Assembly: GCA_958295945.1 (NCBI GenBank)
Contig: OY282386.1
Location: 2,061,371-2,125,370, forward strand
Origin: Candidatus Poribacteria bacterium
GTDB lineage: Bacteria > Poribacteria > WGA-4E > WGA-3G
Direction: 5' to 3'
Length of the DNA: 64,000 nucleotides
Positions 45,875 through 55,111 of the stretch are shown here, in pieces. A program made the translations under genes and the position numbers. Under the pieces are notes generated by a model. That model was not told where the DNA came from and searched no databases. It was given only the letters and a program-made list of their open reading frames with translations. Position 1 is the stretch's first letter, and the number at the start of each line of letters is the position of its first letter.

Positions 45875-45940
45875 TAGCGCGGGTTCTCCGTGCCCGAATG
45901 TTTGAATGTAGCAAGTTTCAGGACACGGAGATCCGCGCTA
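45875..45940. repeat. Long imperfect hairpin between gltB and exbD
   Basis: TAGCGCGGGTTCTCCGTG (45875-45892) pairs with CACGGAGATCCGCGCTA (45924-45940) over about 17 bp with one bulge, and the loop is 31 nt. It lies between convergent genes and belongs in style to the GC-rich palindromes elsewhere in the window. Confidence 0.6.
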
Positions 45941-45982
45941 TAATCTCTCACGAAAATTTTCCTTAAAATGACGCTCTGGTAT

Positions 45983-46028
45983 AACAAAAAGCATAAACCT
46001 CTAATTGAAATCTCAATTAGAGGTTTAT
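45983..46028 (-). terminator. Rho-independent terminator of the exbB-exbD operon
   Basis: A perfect 16-bp stem ATAAACCTCTAATTGA / TCAATTAGAGGTTTAT (45993-46028) with a 4-nt loop is followed on the minus strand by TGCTTTTTGTT. It sits 70 bp after the last exbD stop. Confidence 0.85.
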
Positions 46029-46099
46029 ATATGTAATCGTTCCAATCCAAGGTAAGTTGTTTAAAACGGTGTAAGGTCAATCTCTCAGCATTGTGCCGG

Positions 46100-46540
46100 T
46101 CAATTGGTTCCTCCACCACCTTCTTCGTCAGCAACAGCAAAGGCAACTTCAAGGCCTTCAACCTTAGCTGAACGCAACTTTGCACGTTCAACAATATCAA
46201 TAACGCGTCCGTGCTTGGCACGTTTGTCCGCTTTAATGATAAGAGTGCTAATTTTGTGTTCATGGGCAGCTATAAAAAGTCCTACCTCTTCCAAAGTTTG
46301 CATCTCCCGATCATCAATCGCTATACGACCATCACTGCTGATAAACAGGTTATATTTTTTTCTTGGAAACTCGTGTTCCGTCGTGGAATCCGGTAGAGTA
46401 ACACTGAACGGCGGGGGAACCCGCATAATGGCTGATACCATGAAGAAAATGAGTAATAAAAACACACAGTCAATCATAGGAGCCATCGGAATATCATCAT
46501 CACTACCAGTATTCCGTCTGCGTCTCATTTGGAGAGCCAT
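46100..46540 (-). CDS. exbD: ExbD/TolR-family biopolymer transport protein
   Basis: The start is ATG 46540 (MALQMRRRRNTGSDDDIPMA), 7 nt after AAGGAG. The 146-residue protein has one transmembrane helix 'PMIDCVFLLLIFFMVSAIMR' (about 22-41) whose Asp is the conserved proton-path residue of ExbD/TolR. A periplasmic domain ends in a short Glu/Gly-rich tail. Together with ExbB it uses the proton gradient to move partners across the periplasm. It follows another exbD in the same operon, so the complex may hold two different ExbD subunits. The partner (TonB/TolA-like) is not in the window. Confidence 0.88.
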   Translation of the reverse strand: MALQMRRRRNTGSDDDIPMAPMIDCVFLLLIFFMVSAIMRVPPPFSVTLPDSTTEHEFPRKKYNLFISSDGRIAIDDREMQTLEEVGLFIAAHEHKISTLIIKADKRAKHGRVIDIVERAKLRSAKVEGLEVAFAVADEEGGGGTN

Positions 46541-46587
46541 ATCTATTCTCCTTACATTTTCATAGAAATGAATTTTGATTAACCACT

Positions 46588-47037
46588 TCAATCTCGCGAA
46601 GTAATGGCAAATCCAATTTTATCAATACCTGCATCTTTTGCTACATCCATCACCCGTACAATCTGTTCATGTAAAACATCACGTTGGGATTGGATAATAA
46701 GCATGGTTTTCTGTTCTCCAGGTGCATTGAGAAGTATTCCAAACATTTCGTCAAATTGCACAACTGCCCCATTCAAAAGCATCGTACCAGCTTTATCACT
46801 GACAGTGGGATTGTCAATCTTGACTACAAGTCCTTTCGGTTTCTCCTTTGAAGGAGGTCCCGGAGGTGGAAGTTGGACACGTATACCCGGCATTGGGGCA
46901 AATGTCGTTGACACCATGAAGAAAATCAGGAGCAGGAACACACAATCAATCATTGGAGCCATACTGAGCGTCGGCGGTTTACGTTCGCGTATTCGCGTTG
47001 CCATAAGGCTTAATTTGGCTTCACCAAGTTGTTGCAT
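46588..47037 (-). CDS. exbD: ExbD/TolR-family biopolymer transport protein
   Basis: A 149-residue protein with the ExbD helix 'MIDCVFLLLIFFMVSTTFAP' (about 29-48) preceded by a basic cytoplasmic N-terminus ('MATRIRERKPPTLSMAP'). The periplasmic domain contains 'PPPGPPSKEKPKGLVVKIDN' and 'TMLIIQSQRDVLHEQIVRVM', the conserved fold seen in ExbD. The start at 47037 is 8 nt after AGGGAG. It lies between exbB (57 bp upstream) and the second exbD. Differences between the two ExbD periplasmic domains suggest a heterodimer in the ring. Confidence 0.88.
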   Translation of the reverse strand: MQQLGEAKLSLMATRIRERKPPTLSMAPMIDCVFLLLIFFMVSTTFAPMPGIRVQLPPPGPPSKEKPKGLVVKIDNPTVSDKAGTMLLNGAVVQFDEMFGILLNAPGEQKTMLIIQSQRDVLHEQIVRVMDVAKDAGIDKIGFAITSRD

Positions 47038-47093
47038 TTCAAATTCTCCCTATATTTAGACTTAAGCGAGGAATATACCTCAACTTGTTGTAA

Positions 47094-48158
47094 TTAAGCG
47101 TTCGCATCACCAACAATCAATTGGTTAACGATTTCTGTGGATACCTGGGAGATTTCAACCATATGTCTATTAACCCAACTGTCAAACAATTGGAAGAAAA
47201 TCAGACACGGAATAGCAACTGTCAAACCACCAGCGGTTGTAAGGAGTGCCTGTGAAATACCACCAGCAAGTTGTTGCGGATCACCAGTACCTTCAAGAGC
47301 AATCGTAGTAAACGCGGTAATCATACCCGTAACAGTACCGAGCAGACCGAAGAGTGGTGAAACAACAGCGACCGTTCCAAGCACCGGAAGATTTCGTTCT
47401 AATTCAGGAATTTCAAGGAGGCTTGCTTCTTCAATGGCTTCCTGAATTTCCTCTTTGGTAATATCTCTTTCTTCTATTTGAGCTTGACTATATCTGAGCA
47501 GTCCAGCTTTCAATACGTTAGCAAGAGGACCTCCTGCTTCTTCACAAGTTGAAACCGCTTCCATTATGTTCTCTTTTCGTAATGAATCAGCGATACTTGC
47601 GATGAACTGTTCAGTGCCAATTCGTGAGCGGCTTCGGACAAAGGTGAAAAGTCTTTCAATAATGAAAGTAAGCGCGACAATAGAGCAAATCGCTAACGGA
47701 TAAAAGACAAATCCAAACTTCATGAAAAAGGAGATGATATTATCCTTTTCTCTCATTTTGATACGGTCAAAGATTTCACCGCCAGCAGCAACAACCTTTG
47801 ACTTACCAATTCGATCTCCATAACCTTCTTTAGCTACACTGATGGTATAACGTCCTGCGGGAAGGCCGCTTTTTTCATAGACACCTTGATCATCTGTAGT
47901 CACTAGATACTCTTGACCGCTACCAGCATCTACGATCTTTACAGAAACGTCTTCTATAGGATTCTGTTCAGCAGATGTATCAATAACTTCTCCCCTGATC
48001 GTCGCACCACCCATGCTTTCAACGCCTTCACCTGCGGTTTCACCATCTGCGACATCTACACTGGGTGCTTCAACTGGTTCCTCTTCTTGTGCTATTACAA
48101 TGCCAGTAGCCATGAAAACACAGGCGACTAACATTAAAAGTAAACTTAAACGAGTCAT
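47094..48158 (-). CDS. exbB: ExbB/MotA/TolQ-family protein with N-terminal secretion signal and carboxypeptidase-regulatory-like domain
   Basis: A 354-residue protein. Residues 1-23 are a signal peptide or anchor ('MTRLSLLLMLVACVFMATGI'), followed by an acidic linker and a carboxypeptidase-regulatory-like domain (about 50-135, 'GATIRGEVIDTSAEQNPIED ... DDQGVYEKSGLPAGRYTISV'). The ExbB core then begins: a first helix 'FFMKFGFVFYPLAICSIVAL' (about 142-161), a cytoplasmic helical loop, and the conserved 'LPVLGTVAVVSPLFGLLGTV' (about 262-281) with the last helices. The added domain puts an extra periplasmic module on a proton-channel subunit. First gene of a three-gene operon with two ExbD subunits, probably linked to the large lipoprotein gene next door. 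Confidence 0.88.
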   Translation of the reverse strand: MTRLSLLLMLVACVFMATGIVIAQEEEPVEAPSVDVADGETAGEGVESMGGATIRGEVIDTSAEQNPIEDVSVKIVDAGSGQEYLVTTDDQGVYEKSGLPAGRYTISVAKEGYGDRIGKSKVVAAGGEIFDRIKMREKDNIISFFMKFGFVFYPLAICSIVALTFIIERLFTFVRSRSRIGTEQFIASIADSLRKENIMEAVSTCEEAGGPLANVLKAGLLRYSQAQIEERDITKEEIQEAIEEASLLEIPELERNLPVLGTVAVVSPLFGLLGTVTGMITAFTTIALEGTGDPQQLAGGISQALLTTAGGLTVAIPCLIFFQLFDSWVNRHMVEISQVSTEIVNQLIVGDANA

Positions 48159-48390
48159 TCGTTCTGGTTCTCCTTTAGTTGAGTTATATGCCGATTCGGC
48201 AGTAAATTTCTATTATTATAATTAGTAAATCGGAAAAAATGATAAACACATTTTAATAGTTGCAACAGTTTATATACTGGTTCTGCATTATCAACACCTG
48301 AACACTATAAAAGTTACGTTCTGTTCAGGATTCTGCTTGATATTAATGTCATATTTCTATACAACAAACACATACTGTAACTAACTAACG

Positions 48391-48432
48391 TCATAAAGTT
48401 TGTTGGACCCAGAGAGACTGAGTCCAACAAAC
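48391..48432 (-). terminator. Hairpin terminator after the large lipoprotein gene
   Basis: An 11-bp perfect stem GTTTGTTGGAC / GTCCAACAAAC (48398-48432) with a 13-nt loop, 16 bp after the stop, followed on the minus strand by TTTATG. The T-run is short, so efficiency is uncertain. Confidence 0.65.
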
Positions 48433-48447
48433 CACTAATGAACTTAG

Positions 48448-51400
48448 TTAGAATCCCATCATTGCTCGCACAAATGTAGTATTACTGGTTGTGTTCTTGA
48501 CAAGGATGGTATGTCTTCGGTAACCTGCCAAGATGACTATATTGAAACCGAGCCATTCGCCTCTATTAATAACTTGGATTTCAAAAATTCGTGTCCGCAA
48601 ATCAGGGCGATACTGGATTGGCACTGGTTCGTCTGGACCGAAAACAGACAGATAGTTCTTGAAGTTCTTGTCTCGGTTGGTAAACTTCCGATATTGGAAT
48701 CCACCCAGAATATTCACTTTTGGAGTGAATTGGTAATCAAGACGGACACCAAGAACATCTTCACGACTTCTACGGTTGAAACGGAGATATTCAACTGGTT
48801 CGTCGTCTGTCGGAACAAAGTGCTTCGTGTTCAGAACTTCGCCGATTTCTTCAGCAGTTCTGTCAAACGCACGATCCCAAATATACTTAACCATTGGTGT
48901 CAGTGTCAAATCTTCACCGATCCTATCAACATACGGAAGGTCACCAAGTGGGATCTCATATTTTGCTTTCAAAATAACCTGCTGACTCCGTATATTCCGT
49001 TCGGGATAACGGCGCCGTTTCCAATTGTCAACATCATAAATGAGACCCGTGTCAGCTGGATCAAGCGCGTTAACACCGTGATCGGGATAGAACGGGAAGT
49101 CCCGTCTGTCACCACTATCCCGCACCTGTTCGTCCGGAACGAGAAAATCAATGCGTTCATCGGGTTCAAACAACTCCGTGCCAGCATCATACTCAACATC
49201 TAAGAAAACTGCTTCTTCTTCATCAAGTTCGAATTGCTTCTGCAATACGACCAAAAGTTTGGTTTCCAATGTAAGATTAGGCACAGCAGTATATAGGAAC
49301 TGTAATGTTGATGTATTTACACGTGCATTGTAGTAATCAAGTTCGTCTTCGATTTGATCAGCTTCTAAGTCACCAACCTGCAAGGTAATGGTGTAATCAG
49401 GAATATCGTCACGGACTCGGACGAAACGGTTTTGGAATAGGATTGTTCCAAAATCGGGAATATCGCGTTGGTAGGTTATGTGTAGATATTTGGAATCATT
49501 CTGCCTACGACTTGATACCTCGTTTTCATTCAACCAACCGACTTGAAGAGACAAGTTATCAAGTAAATCATATTCTGCTTTTAAATGATAGCCTTCTCTG
49601 TCAATACCGTATTCATACTGTGGTTCAAAATCATCTTCAAGTGAATCAATTGTTCCATTATTATTCAAGTCAATCAGATCGGTAAAGACAGGTGGATCAG
49701 CCTCAAAGATTAGAAAATCTTCTTGGTAGTCTAAGATACCGTTCTGGTCTCTATCATCAGCACGAGGGAGGACATTGTCAAAGTCTATGTCATCGGGCCA
49801 ATCATCGTCATCGTCATCATCCTCAATGAGGGTATAATGAGGTGCATCCCACCGAGCAATATCTACTGATTCTGGTGATGGAGGAATGGTATAAGTCTGA
49901 TCACGGTTTATATTTGCCCCGAAGTTCAGATATGTAGTCGTGTACCCAGGATCGATGTGGTATAACACACCTTCAAGGTAGAGTTTTCCAAAACGTGATT
50001 TGAGTTGGACAAACCATGCCGATTCCCTGCCCAATACCCCATCACCATCTTCATCCGTTCCATCTCCACCCAGCATTGCTTCAAACCTTTCACCCTGGGC
50101 TTCTGAGTAGGTAGGTATACCATTGTCGGTTACCAGACCATCTGCACCAACAGTTACGTTAGTAGTTTCCTCACCTTCTTCAGTAACAATAACGGATCTG
50201 ATACGACTAAATCCAACTTGATCTTTAGGAATAGTGGGATACTGTTTATATTTTCCGTTAATAGAATAGTGTGCTCTGACAAAAACATTTCCAACTGTTC
50301 CTTCCAAATCCAAACCATAGAGAAGCGCAGCACGTGCTGCCCCATAACGATATTGGACTTTTCTCGGTCTTCCTTCACCTTCCCATGCGGCAGGATTGTC
50401 TAAGAGAGCTGCACGGTTGTCGGTATAATCTGAAGATTGTCCGTAGTTCCCTGGTGCCTCAATGATGTCACGATATGGCATTTGAATGTGACCATCTTCA
50501 GTCTTAATCCATTCCTGAATATCAGAATCTGACGCAGCAAGGTTGGCTTCACTTGTACCAATTACAGCAATGTTATAGTCGCCAGCAACGATCATATCAA
50601 AAACGACATCTTTTACTGTGCGTGGATCAATATCATGCTGTTCAAATACCAAGTCATATCTCATCTTATTGAAACCATCAGCGATCTTCCATTCTCCATC
50701 AACGGAATCACGAATTTGATCAACAGAAGGATCTACGGGTTGAATTTCGTCTATAAACACATCAATTTCTATTTTTTCTTCGGGTAGTAGATTCGGTTCA
50801 ATACCTTCAGCTAAGTCTTCAGCAGGTAGATCTTCAAGAGCTTGTGTAATAACCGTAATTTTCATGGTTTTGAAAGCTGCCCCTACACCGCCTTGGAACC
50901 TATCCTCAAGTATATTTTGGAGTTCATCTGACGAAAGCCCTCTACGGTCATTTGTATTGATAAAGGCTTCGTATAGATGATTGTCTTCTGGAGAGTCATC
51001 TCGGAAAACAACCGTAATGCTTTCTGGTGGGGTATTCGCAACTGTCCCCATCAACGGGTTTTCCACACGTTCCGGGTGTTCTTTATGCAAGTTCACATAA
51101 GTAAAACCGATACGGAAAATATCTCCTAATAGACCCTGTGCCCGGAAGCCAATAAGACGGGCATTTTCAATATGGCGAACACCCGCAGCATCGTTCAAAC
51201 CATTGCGACGACCAAGTGTCGGAGCAAGTTGAGCGTTTTGGTCTGGCAGATAAATAGGGTTGGAGATACGTGAGTTAATGAGGGTAAAAAGATGGCGCTC
51301 TTGCGAAAATGAAATGTCCCACCTAAATCCATCAAATTCAGTTTTGTAGATCGCATATCTATTAGGAAATAAGGTAGAAGGTTTGAGACGAATATGGTCG

Positions 51401-51777
51401 CCAATGGCAAACTCTGTATATCTACCGCGATAGGCATCTTCAGTCAGGATAGTGCGGTCCAATTGGATTGAGTATCGTTCAGTATCAAGCTGACCTGTCC
51501 TACCTATGATCAATTCTCCGTTTTGATCAAACTCTTTCTCTTCAAGATAATGTTGTACTTCACTTCCTTCCAGAAGTTCTTTACCGAATAGATCGTAGAA
51601 AAACTTGGGTTCCTCTTCTAATCGAAATCTATCTGAGAATTTAGAGTCGCCATCAATAGTAGGCAAGAGAGGTTCTTGCGGTCCTAAACTCTGTGCACCA
51701 CAACCGTAGAGCACAAGGACACTTAGGATACATGGTACTACAAGCAAAACATTGTATAGGCGTTTTAACTTGTTCAT
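48448..51777 (-). CDS. Very large envelope lipoprotein with beta-rich C-terminal domain
   Basis: A 1109-residue protein with a lipoprotein signal (MNKLKRLYNVLLVVPCILSV then lipobox LYGC, Cys about 26). The N-terminal third is beta-rich with acidic segments. Calcium-type loops are seen at about 'DEDGDGVLGRES' and 'DDWPDDIDFDNVL', 'DDRDQNGILDYQED', 'DLNNNGTIDSLEDD' (about 620-700). From about 720 the strand pattern ('GYHLKAEYDLLDNLSLQVGW' and repeated aromatic, alternating strands) suggests a barrel-like outer-membrane domain, and the protein ends in a hydrophobic FVRAMMGF. I do not recognise the family. It is preceded by a consensus promoter and lies just upstream of the exbB-exbD-exbD operon, so an energised envelope or surface process is likely. 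Confidence 0.7.
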   Translation of the reverse strand: MNKLKRLYNVLLVVPCILSVLVLYGCGAQSLGPQEPLLPTIDGDSKFSDRFRLEEEPKFFYDLFGKELLEGSEVQHYLEEKEFDQNGELIIGRTGQLDTERYSIQLDRTILTEDAYRGRYTEFAIGDHIRLKPSTLFPNRYAIYKTEFDGFRWDISFSQERHLFTLINSRISNPIYLPDQNAQLAPTLGRRNGLNDAAGVRHIENARLIGFRAQGLLGDIFRIGFTYVNLHKEHPERVENPLMGTVANTPPESITVVFRDDSPEDNHLYEAFINTNDRRGLSSDELQNILEDRFQGGVGAAFKTMKITVITQALEDLPAEDLAEGIEPNLLPEEKIEIDVFIDEIQPVDPSVDQIRDSVDGEWKIADGFNKMRYDLVFEQHDIDPRTVKDVVFDMIVAGDYNIAVIGTSEANLAASDSDIQEWIKTEDGHIQMPYRDIIEAPGNYGQSSDYTDNRAALLDNPAAWEGEGRPRKVQYRYGAARAALLYGLDLEGTVGNVFVRAHYSINGKYKQYPTIPKDQVGFSRIRSVIVTEEGEETTNVTVGADGLVTDNGIPTYSEAQGERFEAMLGGDGTDEDGDGVLGRESAWFVQLKSRFGKLYLEGVLYHIDPGYTTTYLNFGANINRDQTYTIPPSPESVDIARWDAPHYTLIEDDDDDDDWPDDIDFDNVLPRADDRDQNGILDYQEDFLIFEADPPVFTDLIDLNNNGTIDSLEDDFEPQYEYGIDREGYHLKAEYDLLDNLSLQVGWLNENEVSSRRQNDSKYLHITYQRDIPDFGTILFQNRFVRVRDDIPDYTITLQVGDLEADQIEDELDYYNARVNTSTLQFLYTAVPNLTLETKLLVVLQKQFELDEEEAVFLDVEYDAGTELFEPDERIDFLVPDEQVRDSGDRRDFPFYPDHGVNALDPADTGLIYDVDNWKRRRYPERNIRSQQVILKAKYEIPLGDLPYVDRIGEDLTLTPMVKYIWDRAFDRTAEEIGEVLNTKHFVPTDDEPVEYLRFNRRSREDVLGVRLDYQFTPKVNILGGFQYRKFTNRDKNFKNYLSVFGPDEPVPIQYRPDLRTRIFEIQVINRGEWLGFNIVILAGYRRHTILVKNTTSNTTFVRAMMGF

Positions 51778-52095
51778 TAGTTTGTTATTCCTCCTTAGGA
51801 AAATTTTATTCGGAATTAGGCTGCCTGTCTACGTAAATCACATTTCCTGGGTGCAGGTGTCTGACATCCGAAAAACCTTAAATAATTGAAAGAATCTATG
51901 ATATTTGTAAACGAATAAAGGAAATATCCGTTATTTACAATAACAGACTATCCGTGTGAGTTCTATAATTTCACTCACGGTCAAATACAAACTTCTTCCT
52001 GACAGATTGAAAATAATAGATTAGCAGGTATTAGATTCGATACCAAATTAAGGGGTCTTGGGAGTAATACTCCGCAAAACGCTTATTAAATGTAT

Positions 52096-52124
52096 AAAAT
52101 AACATAGATGTGATTTTTTGTCAA
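52096..52124 (-). promoter_or_regulatory. Sigma70 promoter for the large lipoprotein gene
   Basis: Minus-strand TTGACA (52124-52119) and TATTTT (52101-52096) with 17-nt spacing, about 320 bp before the start, implying a long leader. Confidence 0.5.
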
Positions 52125-52233
52125 GTTTTTGACGAAAAAGAAAATGTAACTGAAAAATTCTGATATATCATACCAAAATTGTCATTATCTTGCAACAAAA
52201 ACATTTTCACCAATTTATTTTTGATGAAAGTTA

Positions 52234-52345
52234 TTCCATTTCTAAAAAATAACGTCCCCTTAAGAAATAGATGGTTCGTAGTCGCTCAATTCATTGCGCC
52301 TCGGACATTCTAATTCAAAAGGGAAATTCATTAATAGAATTGGTA
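52234..52345. mobile_element. MITE copy 4 (112 bp, TSD TTA)
   Basis: Ends TTCCATTTCTA (52234) and TAGAATTGGTA (52335-52345) are inverted repeats with one mismatch each, flanked by TTA at 52231-52233 and 52346-52348. Length equals copy 1. The core GGTTCGTAGTCGCTCAATTC (continuing ATTGCGCCTCGGACATT) is shared with copies 2 and 3. Confidence 0.75.
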
Positions 52346-52373
52346 TTATTTATCTGTGATGTGAACTTGTGAT

Positions 52374-53780
52374 TTAACTACGACTAGTTTCTGTTGATCT
52401 TATGACAAACTCAGAGAATAAAGCAAACGTAATTCCTAAACATAATCCAACAATGCCCGATAAAATTACTATCAATTTGAATTGAGGACTGACCGGCACT
52501 TTTCTTGGAATCGCAATATCTACGATCTCAATCCCACCTTTCTGTTTAGGATTAATATCGGATTCTGCGCCTATAATTTCAGATTCAAGATACCTTTTTT
52601 CAATCTCTTCCTTGATTGTACTTGCCAGTTCTATTTTGGTGCGTAGTTGCGTTAGGGTGTGTTGGTTTTCTGGAATTCGGTTTAGTAATTTCTGTAGTTC
52701 ATCACTTACTTCACGCAATTCTTGCTTTAGTTGAGATACATCGTTTTTATGCCCTTCTATAATAGGTGGTAACTCAAGCAATTGGTTCAGTATATAAGTA
52801 TAATTGGCAGAAATACCATAGGTAGTTGTAGTCGTTGTTTTCGGGGTGGATTCAGACTGTTCCCTCATCTCACCAATTTGCGCTTCAAGTCCACTGATCT
52901 CAGGTGAACTTTTTCCGAACTTCTCCGCATCACCGGTACGTTGAGATTCCAAATCAATTAATTTTTCGTGCCGATATAACCAAAGCGGGTTATGGTTTTG
53001 AGTTTCGGAAATTTGTGTCTGTTTGGGAAGGTCTTTAAGTTGGTGTTCAAAATGACTTAAGCGTCTACCAGCAGTATAAAGGGATTGTTCTGCAATTCCC
53101 ATTTGCTCCTGCAATTTATGGTGTTGTTCCAATAAACTTGCTAACATTGGGAACCAAGTTTCAGGACTTCTGTTTTGACGGATAAACGTAAGTGTATCGT
53201 TTATTAGTTCCGCTATCTCTGTGTCAATTTCTTCACGTTTTTGCTCAAGAAAACTTTGCCGTCTTGCTAACCTCGTCTTTTCGTTTTCACTTCGTAATGC
53301 CTGCATGTCACGTGCCAGTTGATTAACCAACAACGCTGCGTTTCGTTCACCACCTTCAGCTTCACTTAATTCAACTTTCAATTCAATGTAGTCAGCCTCT
53401 GGGTGAATTTGCGCATTCAATTTCCGTTTGAGATTCCCTATTCCTGGTAGGTGCTGCACACCTCCAAGTTCACTATCCTCAAGGTTTTCAACAGCACTGT
53501 TTAACATGGACTCTGTAGAAAACCTCTCACTAATTGTTGCCATCTCCCGTCTATCCATGCCACCAGAAAAGACAGATTGAAACAAATTAGTAGAGGAGAA
53601 CGAAGGGGTTGTATTAGGTTGGATGAGGAGCATCTTCGTTGATGCAGAGTAAGTCTTCGGTATACGGAGAGATATAACAAGCGACGTTCCTAAAACCAAT
53701 AAACTACTTAAGCAGATAACAAAACTGTATTTTCTAATGAATTGTAGGTAGTCACGCAACGGATCCTCTGTCTGATGCAT
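52374..53780 (-). CDS. Wzz/GumC-family polysaccharide chain-length protein
   Basis: A 468-residue membrane protein with an N-terminal helix (about 17-36, SFVICLSSLLVLGTSLVISL) followed by the Wzz opening 'RIPKTYSASTKMLLIQPN'. A long periplasmic coiled coil runs over about 150-410 with many Glu/Gln/Lys heptads, and a Pro-rich 'PRKVPVSPQFKLIVILSGIV' second helix (about 425-455) completes the typical PCP fold. No Walker kinase domain is fused. Such proteins set polymer length in O-antigen, capsule or exopolysaccharide export. No glycosyltransferase or Wzx/Wzy genes are near, so its system must lie elsewhere. Confidence 0.85.
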   Translation of the reverse strand: MHQTEDPLRDYLQFIRKYSFVICLSSLLVLGTSLVISLRIPKTYSASTKMLLIQPNTTPSFSSTNLFQSVFSGGMDRREMATISERFSTESMLNSAVENLEDSELGGVQHLPGIGNLKRKLNAQIHPEADYIELKVELSEAEGGERNAALLVNQLARDMQALRSENEKTRLARRQSFLEQKREEIDTEIAELINDTLTFIRQNRSPETWFPMLASLLEQHHKLQEQMGIAEQSLYTAGRRLSHFEHQLKDLPKQTQISETQNHNPLWLYRHEKLIDLESQRTGDAEKFGKSSPEISGLEAQIGEMREQSESTPKTTTTTTYGISANYTYILNQLLELPPIIEGHKNDVSQLKQELREVSDELQKLLNRIPENQHTLTQLRTKIELASTIKEEIEKRYLESEIIGAESDINPKQKGGIEIVDIAIPRKVPVSPQFKLIVILSGIVGLCLGITFALFSEFVIRSTETSRS

Positions 53781-53843
53781 GAAAAATCAATTTTCACCGT
53801 CGAACCAAGTGAAAATCACCCTCCTTATATTTCACCTTATTGA

Positions 53844-54404
53844 CTATAAATTATTAGCAATCCGAATTTCTTCATCATTAAAAGCTTCGTCATGCCATTC
53901 AGTGATTCGCCATTCACCGTCTCTCTTTTCAAAGATAAACAGGTTGTCACCTTCTGCGAACCATCCAGTGAATCCACCTTCAAGCGATTCACCATCAGCA
54001 ACAAAACCTTGAATGCGGTAATGATTTCGGACTTCTGCTTGAATGCCATCCTCAGTGATAGCTATTTCAGGTGGAACAGAGAGTTCAATTTCTATATCTT
54101 GGAAACGACTGAAAACACGTGTAGCAGAATCACGTTCGTCTCGGATGTCATCAAACTCCAGGTCATCCGTTTTATCGCCATCTGTTCCCATGTCAGAAAC
54201 GTAACGAAACCCATCAGACCAATATGCACTCATATAGGTCTCAACATCTTCGGTTTCATAACCTTCCCTCCACCTTTTCAAAACACTGTTAATTGCCAAA
54301 AAGTCCTCTGGCGGCACTTGATTAACCTTATCAACATCGCCGCATCCAATAAGACTCACTATTAAAACGAGTAGACTGCTTATTTTTATTAATCTCTTTA
54401 ACAT
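53844..54404 (-). CDS. Lipoprotein with NTF2/SnoaL-like fold
   Basis: Starts at ATG 54404 (MLKRLIKISSLLVLIVSLIG), 11 nt after GGAGG, in place of a TTG 18 nt further upstream that lies on the ribosome site. The 186-residue protein has a lipobox (VSLIGC, Cys about 21). It then shows an NTF2-like fold: the helix 'SVLKRWREGYETEDVETYMS' (about 40-59), strands 'HYRIQGFVADGESLEGGF', and a closing 'RDGEWRITEWHDEAFNDEEI'. Such domains bind small molecules or act as adaptors; no catalytic His/Asp pair stands out. It lies 19 bp from the next gene (54424-54984) in the same orientation, suggesting a shared transcript. Confidence 0.75.
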   Translation of the reverse strand: MLKRLIKISSLLVLIVSLIGCGDVDKVNQVPPEDFLAINSVLKRWREGYETEDVETYMSAYWSDGFRYVSDMGTDGDKTDDLEFDDIRDERDSATRVFSRFQDIEIELSVPPEIAITEDGIQAEVRNHYRIQGFVADGESLEGGFTGWFAEGDNLFIFEKRDGEWRITEWHDEAFNDEEIRIANNL

Positions 54405-54423
54405 AATAATCGTATCCTCCAAA

Positions 54424-54984
54424 TTAAAATGTTTTGACGACTCCTAAATAGAGACGTGATGGTGTGATTCCAACTTGGAGTCCTAAATTTTCGATCTGTT
54501 GTGCATCCTCTTGTATAGAATTAACATGCGAATTAGCATTATAGAAATTAGCACTTACATAAGAATCAATAATACTATATGCCCACATACCTACGCCTGC
54601 GTAAATAAAGAACATCTTAAGTTTATACTTTTGATTTGCTTTGTCGTAACTTTCAAATACAGTGAAAGAATCGTCTGGTTCAAAACTTGCTGTTAGGACG
54701 TAGTTGTTATACTCTGAAGCAAACGCTTGATGTGCAAAATATGCACCAACTGCTGAACTACCAATACCGAGTAAAATTAAACTGGCACGGAAGTAGTTAC
54801 GACTATGTATCTGACCCCATCCAGGAACAAAAGTAGACCGAACCATTGTTCCAATCGGGGAAATTAACCTTATAGTTTTTTCCGATTCCGTAACCGTAGT
54901 ACTGTCTTCAATATCATCTGCGAAACAGAACTGCAGACTGAACAGGAAAATTAAAAGGGGCAAAAGTATACGCATTGATTTCAT
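54424..54984 (-). CDS. DUF5683-type small envelope membrane protein
   Basis: The start is placed at ATG 54984 (MKSMRILLPLLIFLFSLQF), after an AGAG site; upstream ATGs lie within the terminator hairpin and give an implausible N-terminus. The 186-residue product has a signal peptide (cleaved near CFADD), then 'RLISPIGTMVRSTFVPGWGQ' and a first membrane helix 'ASLILLGIGSSAVGAYFAHQ', a second near 'LKMFFIYAGVGMWAYSIID', and a hydrophilic tail. The FVPGWGQ motif and two-helix pattern match DUF5683 proteins. Their function is unknown. It is followed by the NTF2-like lipoprotein gene. Confidence 0.72.
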   Translation of the reverse strand: MKSMRILLPLLIFLFSLQFCFADDIEDSTTVTESEKTIRLISPIGTMVRSTFVPGWGQIHSRNYFRASLILLGIGSSAVGAYFAHQAFASEYNNYVLTASFEPDDSFTVFESYDKANQKYKLKMFFIYAGVGMWAYSIIDSYVSANFYNANSHVNSIQEDAQQIENLGLQVGITPSRLYLGVVKTF

Positions 54985-55041
54985 TGATTTCTCTATGGTT
55001 GAATACATAAGTTGTAGACAAATTAAATAAAGTCTTGATAT

Positions 55042-55084
55042 ATATTGGATGCCTCGGACAATAATTGGACAAGGCATCCAATAT
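55042..55084 (-). terminator. Hairpin terminator after the Ser/Arg-rich protein gene
   Basis: A 13-bp stem ATATTGGATGCCT / AGGCATCCAATAT (55042-55084), 28 bp after the stop at 55112, followed on the minus strand by ATATCAAGACTTTATTT. The T-run is weak and starts late. Confidence 0.65.
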
Positions 55085-55111
55085 TATTTAATCAATTATG
55101 TTGACAAAATC

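Larger units (their letters stand above)
51778..52373. other. Intergenic region with promoter and MITE
   Basis: About 600 bp without a supported gene: the leader of the large lipoprotein gene (AGGAGG near 51797), its promoter at 52096-52124 and MITE copy 4. The AT-rich remainder shows nothing further. Confidence 0.6.
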
